A program made the position numbers and the translations under genes. 64,000 bases of DNA from Bisporella sp. PMI_857. Lineage: Eukaryota > Ascomycota > Leotiomycetes > Helotiales > Helotiaceae. The stretch lies in NCBI GenBank assembly GCA_021307315.1, contig JAJSPD010000068.1, forward strand, positions 124,001 through 188,000, written 5' to 3'. This document shows, piece after piece, positions 55,644 to 64,000 of this stretch. A model generated the notes under the pieces. It was given only the letters and a program-made list of their open reading frames with translations, was not told the DNA's origin and did no database searches. Every line of letters starts with the position of its first letter. Position 1 is the stretch's first letter.

Positions 55644-57709
55644 CTACAATTTTCTTCCAGGATGGTGGCCAGGGGTTGAAGTCGATCCTAGGTTAACATG
55701 TGCGCGTTGTGATTGCAATATGGGAAACATGTTCTGTTCGTTCTCGGAATTCTCTTCCTTTAAAACCATCTGCCCATCACCATCACGTCTCAGGGCCGAG
55801 AGTGGATTCATTTTGCCAATGTGGACCAGCAGGCGGTACATGTCTAAATCGCCGAGCTGCGCAGCTATCCGCAAAGGGTCTTGCTGCTCGTCCTTGGAAT
55901 GGTTATCCCAACTGGCACCTCCTTCCAATAGCAGTATCTGTGCTGACTCATACCGGTCCCACGAAGTTACAGGGCACTTAATAATTTGTACTAAGACTGT
56001 TTTTTTCTGGTCGTCCGTCTGGTGGATACCTTCCTTGAAACGTAGAACTAAAAGTCGAAATATGGCAGGATTGCAGAGTCTGGATGCCAGGTGTAGAGCA
56101 TTCTTATTGTGTGAGTTACGGTGCTGAAGGTGTATTTCAATGCCCTGTTACTGCAACAAGTATTCTACAATATCAACATGGTTTCCCAAGACGGCCTCTC
56201 CAATCGATAGATGAACGGGCTTGCCGAAGGACATAGCTTGTGGTTTGCGTGACGACCCAAGCAGCAATTCTGTCTTAAGCTCTGGCTTGTACTGAGCTCT
56301 ATCCATCAACCGTCGGATGATTGGTAAGCAGCCCATGCTGGCAGCCATACACAAGAGTTCATTACCCCATCGCTCCCTGATCGATATGTCTAACATATTA
56401 TCGATGAGGTCAGAAACTATGCCCCAGTCTTGGCAATGTGTAATAGAGTTTAACTAATATTTTATGACGAGTTGAAAAAATCCCAGGCTCTGGAGCTGAT
56501 GGCCAATATTACTCCCAAAAAAGAGCACCCTGAGCCTAGACAGGTCACCCCATTGGAGAGTTTGGTCAGCGGCCCCCATAGCTGGGTTAGGGAAGAATTT
56601 CTCCCTGTCGAACTCTGAGCCATCAATTAGTTCCCGCAGCATTGCCTCTGAGCCGTAGAGCGAAGTGATGCTGAGGGGATCATACAGCGTATTATCAAAT
56701 ATAAATCTAGGCTTGATGATGCACTCCGGGCGAGAGTATACCATTACCAGTGCCTGTAAAAATTTCAGAAAAGCGCCGAAAGATCACACTGCAGATTACC
56801 TTGTGTATGTCTATCTTGTTTGCTTTCTTACCGAGCGTGTCACAATCATCAATGTATGAGATTTGCTCATCATCTCACCAATTTGCTCCGCGAACTCGAG
56901 ATCAGCAGCTGCAAAGCTAATAGCAACCTGTGAAGGCTATGAGTTAGCGCTTTCCATGTAATTACTGTCGTAGAAACTACGAGCTGTAGGGTATCCCTGA
57001 AATTAGCTCACCGCTGTTACGCTTTTAACCACACCAAATACCATGGCCGAGGTGGGTTCAATATTTCGTCAGTGGGCTCGCCAGGTCTAATGCCAGCTTG
57101 AATTTCTCCAGCGGTGCTTGAAGCGAATGCAAATATCTCACCCCTCTCAGGAAAACAGACTCCTGGGTTGCCTCCTTGTCAATCTCCTCAAGTTGTCTGA
57201 ATAGCTGTGCGACATTTTCGCCCCTGAGAATAGCAACATCTATGTCTTTCCCAAGACTATCTACTGCCTCACGATATGCTGTGCTCCAAATGTCCGAAGA
57301 AATAATGCCAGCGTCAATGTCAACACTAAGAGTCAAATGACTGGCAGAGGAATTCTATTCATAACCCGCTTGTATGAATTACCATAACGAGGGTGCTCTG
57401 ATCGGTTTGTGGCTGATCTGCATTATCCCTGGTGGCGGCTGATTCCTCAGAGCCATCACATTTTCTATTTAAAGATCGCGGGTTGGGAGTGGATGACGCA
57501 TGCTGGGAACTTGAGTCTAAGTAATTAGCATGATCTAACTAGTGAGATATGAACACTCACTTGGCCGCAATCGCTGCGTCGACTTGGGCTCTCGGAGCTG
57601 AATCAATATTGGCATCATCCAAAAGACCTCAATATTTACGTCGAAGTCGATTCAGTCGCTCACGCAATTGATGCCGGCGACTTGCGTTGTGCATCGCGGA
57701 GGATGGCAT
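55644..57709 (-). CDS. Ankyrin-repeat protein with a fungal helical N-terminal domain, multi-exon
   Basis: A leftward multi-exon gene. A likely start is the ATG at 57709 (basic RRHQLRERLNRLRR). A middle exon at about 57320-57058 reads WSTAYREAVDSLGKDIDVAI then LRGVRYLHSLQAPLEKFKLA and LDLASPLT, a domain seen before ankyrin repeats in fungal recognition-type proteins. A next piece near 56880 (GEMMSKSHTLMIVT) and the exon starting ALVMVYSRPE follow. Ankyrin repeats come next: NELLCMAASMGCLPIIRRLM (56350), VHLSIGEAVLGNHVDIVEYL (56200), NALHLASRLCNPAIFRLLVL (56090) and LRIAAQLGDLDMYRLLVHIG (55870). Several introns are needed and I could not fix all of them in frame, in particular those near 57540 and 57360. 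A stop or two may be real damage. Probably cytosolic; partners unknown. Confidence 0.55.
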
Positions 57710-58367
57710 AGTTCTATTTGAGTTGCAATGTTGTCGAGGCTTTAGTAGTAGTTTCGTTGGTGGATGTCAATGAGCTAGAAATTAGCTGTAGTTAGACTCA
57801 ATTTGGATAACTATTTCTGCGTGCGGATAAATCCAATTGTTAAGAAAGGGAACGCCACATTCGAGGTAGGTGGGCTGTCGAAATGAAGTGCAGCTATACT
57901 AGAGGAGAACATGTCGACGCCGATGCGACGCCACCGGATATAGTGCGCTGGGATGTTAAGGTTACACACGATTTGTTTAATTGGGTCGCGGGCGCGGCGC
58001 TCTTTCTCATGCGTCACACATAAATCAGGCACTTCTTTCTGCCCACTCCTATAATCTCTTCCAATTTCTTTCTCCTCTAACACATGCAAACGCGAACGGA
58101 CGAAGACCCATCACAATCGGTATGTGAATGACTATGACGCATCTACGCAAGGAGGAGCTGACATGTTCAACCGAGGCATAGCTATCAAAAAATCTGCTTG
58201 TGCACTCTCTACTTCTTTGCCAATCGGCTGGCAACCCCCCGCTACTTGCCCGACCGTCAGAAGTCGATAACCTTTCTTGGTCTCTCTTCATCTCTCAAAA
58301 TATTCTACATCCACAATTGGTCCTGCCATGGATTCCGACCAAAAGGAAGAGGATACACACTTCGACA

Positions 58368-59109
58368 ATGCCTGACATTCGCGTTCCTGCCATCCTGCCG
58401 GAACACTTTTTTGAAAGTGGGCCCGAGATCGGAACTGGCGTTCTCTCACAGCAAACGAGCCCAATTCTAGCCAGCTTTTTCCGCTTGCCTGGCGACATAC
58501 GCAATAATATTTATAGAAGAGCGCTCGTTGCGGCGCACCCACTTTATCTTTTCCAAGATACAGGTTCTCAAGTGGTGGAGGCTTTTGCGCCAGACAGGCC
58601 ACTTCGGTGGCTTGCATTGCTGTATACCAACCGACAGATACATGGCGAGGCCAGCGCCGTGCTATATGGCGTAAATTATTTTACTTTCCTGGATACTACA
58701 CAGCATCAATGTGGCCATATTCGATCCTTTCTCAACTGCATCGGGTCTGAACGCAGGACAATTGTCTCACTTATCCATCAACTTCCAGATTGCGGAGATT
58801 TTAGAAGGTCAATCAGGAAAAGTCATGCTCAAGGAAGATGACCTGCGCAGTTTGAAGCTTCTCCAGGAGAAGTGCGCCAATCTAACGACATTGGAAACTC
58901 TTATTCATAGCCAAAATTCCAGACGTCCGATCAATCCAAGCCACGATGACTCGCAGTTCATTCAGGAGGTATTGTCGCAAACTGACGCGCAGCTAAAAGC
59001 TATCTCTTCATTGAATAAGATTATCGTCAGATCCTACAATGGAACTCTAGCTCCTTCAGTGATAGAGTTGATGCAACGCCTCGGATGGGTAATCTTGCCT
59101 GGGCGGTAA
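58368..59109 (+). pseudogene. 2EXR-domain protein gene with a frameshift
   Basis: From the ATG at 58368 the frame reads a 2EXR-like start (FFRLPGDIRNNIYRRALVAA, then WLALLYTNRQIHGEASAVLY) up to SFLNCIGSE near 58745. From there the protein clearly goes on in another frame (NAGQLSHLSINFQIAEI, then LKLLQEKCANLTTLETLI, ending LMQRLGWVILPGR at 59109). No intron fits in the overlap, and adding two bases at about 58746 would restore the usual G-S-V-N-A-G pattern. So a 2-nt loss, or a sequencing error, breaks the gene; the first frame would then end at 58841. 2EXR proteins are a large fungal family of unknown function. Confidence 0.65.
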
Positions 59110-61387
59110 GGAACAATGGAAGTAACAGGGAGGAGGAACCGTACGCGTTGTGGATTTGCTCGCTGATCTGATTTCTGCCTCCGCTCCTCTACGTTTAATA
59201 TCAAGAACTACAAGGATCAGTGTCTTGGGTTAATACTCCATCGAATAACCCAAAAAAAGCACTTGTATACTTCATTTTCACACATTCACATTCAGCTAAG
59301 GAGGCTTCAGTCCCCTTCAATCGGATGCTTGACTTGCGGCCTCGAGAGTTTCAAGGTGCGTAAGGAAACCGTCACCATCGACAGTAATATGCAGGACCTA
59401 GCGGGCCTAAAACTTCTGAGATCCAATCCTGCTTTTATAATAACAAAATTTCTCTCTTCGGTCAATAACTGCGTGGCGATGCTACTTCATATTGCAGATA
59501 GAACCTTTGCGGAGAGTCGAAGCAGTGTTTTTGAAGAGGATCAAGGCGAGATGCTTTATATCATCTTTATATTTTTCGCCAGTATGTCAGGGGTTGGATA
59601 GATTACGCCATAATCAAAGTTTATTAGTCTTGGCTCATAGTGATTAGAGACATTTAACTTAATAAACTAGAATATAGATATTACTTCGTTTCCAGATTGT
59701 AAATGGAGTTGCGTAGTACTTTTTTAGTTTTTCAGGACCCATTGTGGCTCAAGATTCCTGATACTACAAGTCCAGCGTAGAATTTCGTTTATAACGACTA
59801 TTTAAAAATCTTCAACCAATTTTTAGAAATTGCACAAACTCGAGAACGAGGAAAGTCGGGGATGACTTGTTGTCGGACGAATGAGTAAAAGGAAAGAAGA
59901 ATAGTGGTTTTCTTGTTGCCAATGCCCTAGAAAACTGGACGGATATGAACTGGTTCGCGAACTGACATATTAACCGGAATTTTCACAAAGACAAGGCTGA
60001 CCTGGATGAGTGAATAAAGACATTTATAAAGATTTTATCTTACAAAGCCCTGATCGTGAGAAAACCGCGCGAAGGAGTCGCCATGAGGCCGAAGTGGCTA
60101 GACTTTAGGATACGAAATCAAAGAAGCTCCTGATTGCAAAAGCAAGCCCGCCCCAATCCATAACGTCACAGAACACTCCTTTCTTTGTCAGCTATGGAGA
60201 AAAAATACTACCTCATTAATCCCACTGTTTCACATTTAAATTTGAGTGGTGCTATATCAACCACAAAAGAATTAAGTTGGCCCTGTTGAAATCTGTTCAA
60301 AATAGAGGAAGAAAGTCACGTGGCCTTCAGAGAGTATAGGGCAAATAAGTATCAATTGCTGAAGGTTATAGAACCTAAACTACAGGAGATAATCCCTCTA
60401 CTTATAGAGGTACGATACTCACATGTCATCACACTGTTGCCTACCGTTGCCTACCGTTGCCTACCGGTGCCTACCGGTGCCTACAATAGACTAGGTATGA
60501 TCCTTAGACCTAGCCTGTTCAACAAAATCAACAACGACTTGATCGCAGTCCACTATTACAAAGAAGTTCGCAATTCAAAGAGTGGAAACTCTTGGCAATT
60601 TTGCAGAGTAATATCTTATAGCATGTTCTACCTTGATCTAGCTATATTATGCTGGAACAGAAATCCTTGCCGTGTCTCGCGGTATGCTGTAATCTGATTT
60701 CTATTATCTACCTCTTGCACCCAGAGAAGTGTCACACGGTTTCTTTGTTCAGCTATCCTCTTACATCTTTGACATCCCCTGCGAGCTGAAAGTCTTCCAG
60801 TACTCAAATCTATCACAAATATCTTTTCACAAAGAGATTTTATTCAATTCACAACCTATATTTAAGACTCTCTAATTCCGAATTATATTCTTCTGAATAT
60901 ATACTGTATACATATAAATAAATATTCATTAATTGCATTCTAATCATCATGAATTTTGCGCTTTGCGTCTTTGCATTTATACTTTCTTCGCCTTCATGAT
61001 TTTATGGTTCAAAGCTCAAGTAGAATGAAAATTTATTATCTGACTATTTTTTTTTCAATACACTTGATTTTCTGAACGCTTTTAAGGGGAGTAAGTTTTC
61101 GTCTAAGGTAATGGTAGTTCGACTGAGAAATACCACTTGGCTGTATTCGCCTTTTTAGGGGGGGGGGTTCAGCTTCAGGGATGACCCACTAAGCCAACAA
61201 TTGAGCCAGCGCTTCCAATCATAGGGGACAACGTGTTCTCGCTTATGTAGGCACCTTCATCTTACCTCTGGTCAGGCACAGTGCTGTAATGTAGCTACAT
61301 GTAAGGCAGGCCATCTTACAGTATCATTTCTCTCTCCAATCTCTTTCTTAAATCTCGTTTACCAGCTTCTTCCGCCCGAGGTATTCC
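59110..61387. other. Intergenic stretch with a 10-bp tandem repeat
   Basis: Open frames at 59263-59601 and 60320-60697 have no recognised domain. 60860-61080 is AT-rich, followed by a G9 run at about 61160 and the promoter of the HET gene. Confidence 0.4.
60436..60484. repeat. Tandem 10-bp repeat (CTACCGKTGC, about 5 copies)
   Basis: CTACCGTTGC twice then CTACCGGTGC twice (60441-60480), with partial units on both sides. The two unit types are grouped, as expected if the array grew by slippage from two variants. Confidence 0.9.
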
Positions 61388-62518
61388 ATGGCGCAGACCG
61401 ATGACGTAGCCCGTACCGACTCGACCAAATTATATAGCAGCAATAAGGATTGTCTACTGGCCTCAAAGAGATCATTTCGCCTTCTTACCTTCTCAGATTT
61501 TTGGTCAGAGGATGGCATTTTCGAGTGTTCGTTGCAATCATACGAACTATTAGATGGTCAGTATCCAAAATATACTGCCCTCTCATACACTTGGGGTGAT
61601 TCTCGTCGATGCGTTCCAATTATTGTCAATGGGGTCAAATTCTACATCACATCAAACTTGTTAGTAGCGTTGCAGCACTTGAAGGATATCCAGAAAAGTC
61701 ACCCGGATATTAGCGGTAGGTGGTGGGTCGATATGATATCCATCAACCAAGACGACGACAGGGAACGTGGGCATCAAGTCAGCATTATGAGGGATATATT
61801 TCAATGCGCCAGCCTCGTTATCGCTTGGCTAGGGCCAGAAGCAGGCGGGAGTAGGACTGTGATGCAAGGACTTAAAGGACAGGTGCCACCACCCTCCTCT
61901 CCCAGTTTACACCAAACTCGTGAGTTTCTTTCTCGTCCGTACTGGTCCCGCCTGTGGATCATACAAGAAATTTGCGTAGCGAGGGACGTACTCTTTGCAT
62001 GCGGCACTGAAACAGCACCCTGGGCTTCCTTTAGAGACCAACTTCAAGTTGAAAACTGTAGAGGACAAACGACGAAAAGCTACAGTTTCCATAACCCAGT
62101 TGGAACGCTTTCAGTTTCAGACTTCCGGCTGCTGATACCATATAATCTTGTTGACCTGCGGGAAAAGTTCCAAAATAGGGGAATGAGCCTTGGCTCCATT
62201 CTCACCTTCACATCTCAGTCAGCCTCTACAGACCCTCGTGACAGAGTCTTCGCGATATTAGCTCTTGCAAGTCGTGGCGCAGGAAATAATATCGTTCCTG
62301 ACTACACGCTCTCTCCTTGTTCTGTGTATTGCTCTGCAATTCGCGCTGTATACGAAGATGCCGACTCAATACACAAAAGCAAAGTTAGGGATCTTGTGAT
62401 GAGATGCCGTCATAACCCGCTGAGCGAGGACAATAGTATCAGACGCGAGTGTGATGGCATGGAATGTAATGCATGGTGGTCCTGTTTAGACGCAGCGCTT
62501 TGGGATATGTCAGACTAA
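61388..62518 (+). CDS. HET (heterokaryon incompatibility) domain protein
   Basis: Intronless 376-aa frame. The HET domain starts with YTALSYTWGDSRRC (residues about 60-73), then SNLLVALQHLKDIQ, WWVDMISINQDDDRERGHQV, MRDIFQCASLVIAWLGPEAG and PYWSRLWIIQEICVARDVLF, all in the usual order. STDPRDRVFAILALAS, the block following the domain, is present at about 278-293. The protein ends with CNAWWSCLDAALWDMSD soon after. Many HET proteins have 550-700 aa, so the C-terminal part is short or missing here. HET domains trigger cell death when incompatible hyphae fuse, but most copies in a genome have no known partner. Confidence 0.9.
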   Translation: MAQTDDVARTDSTKLYSSNKDCLLASKRSFRLLTFSDFWSEDGIFECSLQSYELLDGQYPKYTALSYTWGDSRRCVPIIVNGVKFYITSNLLVALQHLKDIQKSHPDISGRWWVDMISINQDDDRERGHQVSIMRDIFQCASLVIAWLGPEAGGSRTVMQGLKGQVPPPSSPSLHQTREFLSRPYWSRLWIIQEICVARDVLFACGTETAPWASFRDQLQVENCRGQTTKSYSFHNPVGTLSVSDFRLLIPYNLVDLREKFQNRGMSLGSILTFTSQSASTDPRDRVFAILALASRGAGNNIVPDYTLSPCSVYCSAIRAVYEDADSIHKSKVRDLVMRCRHNPLSEDNSIRRECDGMECNAWWSCLDAALWDMSD

Positions 62519-63031
62519 GGGCAATTTTATGTATGCCGCCGTACAAATGTAGAGTAATTCGCCCTAAATATAAGGATCTAAAAGCTAAACAGAAAAGAGA
62601 AGGAGAAAGAAAAAAAGAATAGGGTTGTGTCTGGCTTTATAAACAAACTACAGTTCATGCGTTGCACATCGCGTCCGTTGATGTCATAATTAAGCTTAAT
62701 TAGAGCAATATTAGCTCAGAGTTACTTTTATTGTTAATATTTCCGTGGTTTAGTTGAAGTTATCCGAAGCAGGAGACTTTTGCTTCGCAAAATCATCGGA
62801 ATAGCCCTTCCGCCCATACAGAGTTCATGATTGAAGTGATACAGAGGTGGGGCGTAGGCCTGTGTCTAGAGGAGGGCACAGCCACGAGAGCCCCATTGGG
62901 CCGCAGAAGAAACCAGGTAGTACAATCGGCCATGGCTTGTTTTCTGACCCCTGGTCATTGATGCACTAGCACCGTCGAAGTTAAGCGTTTCTGCTACATG
63001 GCAAAGCTGAGCCTCAACTGCAAGCCCTACC

Positions 63032-64000
63032 ATGCCAACCCCATTCAGCGTCTCAATCGGCAATGTGATAGCAGTCGGCATACTTATCAAAATGTTTTCA
63101 AACCACTAGACAATATTCCTGGGGCGGTTGCCGAGCACCAAGAGCTATGCCGAGAGCTGTTGGTGCTTGATCGTGCGTTACTCGAGGTTGAATTACAATC
63201 AAACCTGGCTACATCGGAACGCTCGGTGCCAAACCAACCTTCCGATATATATGTCGGTTCAAACGGTATTGCAATACTTTGTGATGATAGACGTTGTTGT
63301 TGTTATTCTCTATCTAAGCGCTAGCTAGTCATACGCTCGGTGAGTCATGTGATCTCACTAGTGCCTTAGTACCAACAATATAGAGGTTTCCGATATAACG
63401 AGGTCCATTATAGCTACCTAAAGCTCAGCGGATCCAAGGTTCATTCCGATATACAAAGGTTTCCGATATAATGAGTTCCGATATAACCAGGTTTGACTGT
63501 ACTCTCACGAGTTGCGATACATCTATCGAGCTCAATGCCTTGAGTCATACGGTGCGCATAGAGGCCGATCAGTGTAAGGAATGCATTGAATCTTTCTTAG
63601 AAAAGATAAAGAACTACGAGAGGAGTTTCAGGAACGGAGACTCAGGCAATAACCTGTGTGATATTGGAAGGAAGGTCAGGTGGGCCGTTACCCACAAGGG
63701 CGAGCTAGCGAGGTTTTGGGCGGAGATCAACGGACATAGCTCAGCTATTAACATGTTGTTGATTACTGCTAACATGTAAGTGTTTTAATTTTCTTAATAT
63801 TCAATAAAGGGCTGACATTATTGGCAAAGTAATCTCACAAAGCTCACTGGAAGAACCATGGATGCTCGGCTTGAAGGCGCTCAACGGAAGGACAATGACA
63901 TGAATAATCAACAACTCGCCATACTTGGCACGATTCAGAGTATGTTGAATGAGAATGGAAGGCAGTTACAGATCCAGGGAACGAATTCTAGTAGACTAAT
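63032..64000 (+). pseudogene. 'Fungal N-terminal domain' gene, frameshifted, interrupted and cut by the window end
   Basis: ATG 63032 opens with PTPFSVSIGNVIAVGILIKM, a classic start of this family. About 63100 the frame shifts to KPLDNIPGAVAEHQELCREL then LVLDRALLEVELQSNLATSE (up to about 63235). A transposon-like insert of about 260 bp follows. The gene resumes with CDTSIELNALSHTVRIEADQ, then CKECIESFLEKIKNYERSF and FWAEINGHSSAINMLLITAN. A good GTAAGT donor follows at 63777, and the next exon (ARLEGAQRKDNDMNNQQL) is still open at the window end. These domains precede ankyrin, NACHT or coiled regions in fungal signalling proteins. With the shift and the insertion it is probably dead. Confidence 0.6.
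63240..63501. mobile_element. Fragment of a pogo/Tc1-type element inserted in the N-terminal-domain gene
   Basis: The 10-mer TTCCGATATA occurs five times (63240, 63388, 63444, 63461 and 63476). The right end, read in reverse, starts TACAGTCAAACCTGGTTATA at 63501, a typical pogo/mariner terminal motif next to a TA. The left inverted end is not seen, so the insert is truncated or has lost that end. It separates two stretches of the same host protein. Confidence 0.6.

Overview
The window is filamentous-ascomycete (Pezizomycotina) nuclear DNA. Genes are broken by short introns (about 45-90 nt) with GTRNGT donors, CTAAC/CTGAC-like branch sites and YAG acceptors. Many families are fungus-specific: PTH11-type 7TM receptor, OCH1-like GT32, Zn2Cys6 regulators, HET, F-box, 2EXR, GPI-type GH17, and ankyrin or 'fungal N-terminal domain' proteins. 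A Leotiomycetes-type genome is my best guess from the family mix (inference). All exon joins below are my own readings of splice sites and reading frames, not transcript evidence.

Left part (1-16.5 kb): a PTH11-like receptor (-), a decayed SANT/Myb-like gene, a GT32 mannosyltransferase (-), a Ser/Thr-rich single-pass surface protein (+), a large acidic GNAT/ankyrin-like protein (+), about 3.4 kb without a convincing gene, and a fungal transcription-factor domain lying directly behind a MADS-box module on the same strand. A 57-nt in-frame intron could join these two into one protein of 540 aa.

Middle (17-31 kb): a near-complete Tc1/mariner element with inverted repeats and five nonsense codons, relics of a FAD monooxygenase and a small Cys-containing protein, a VOC/PhnB-like protein, a CE2-type secreted esterase, and a likely catabolic cluster. 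The cluster is a fumarase/aspartase-superfamily lyase of the 3-carboxy-muconate cycloisomerase type (-), a divergent Zn2Cys6 regulator with a 15-nt micro-exon (+) and a Dal5/ACS-type MFS transporter (+). A 20-bp perfect palindrome with CGG/CCG ends lies in front of the transporter, a plausible site for the neighbouring regulator.

Right part (31-64 kb): an accessory, decaying region. It has an amino-acid permease pseudogene, two 182-bp solo LTRs (one of them at 14.2 kb) with perfect 5-bp target duplications, a second mariner relic, an AIG1-like GTPase relic, a CorA-like two-TM protein, ankyrin proteins, broken 'fungal N-terminal domain' genes, a frameshifted 2EXR gene, a HET gene, an F-box gene, a secreted acidic/Pro-repeat protein and a GH17 glucanase.

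Nonsense codons in the relics are almost all TAG and explained by C:G to T:A changes at CpA (CAG or TGG to TAG), the pattern expected from repeat-induced point mutation (RIP). TAG is also the normal stop of intact genes here (GT32, MFS), so code reassignment is unlikely.
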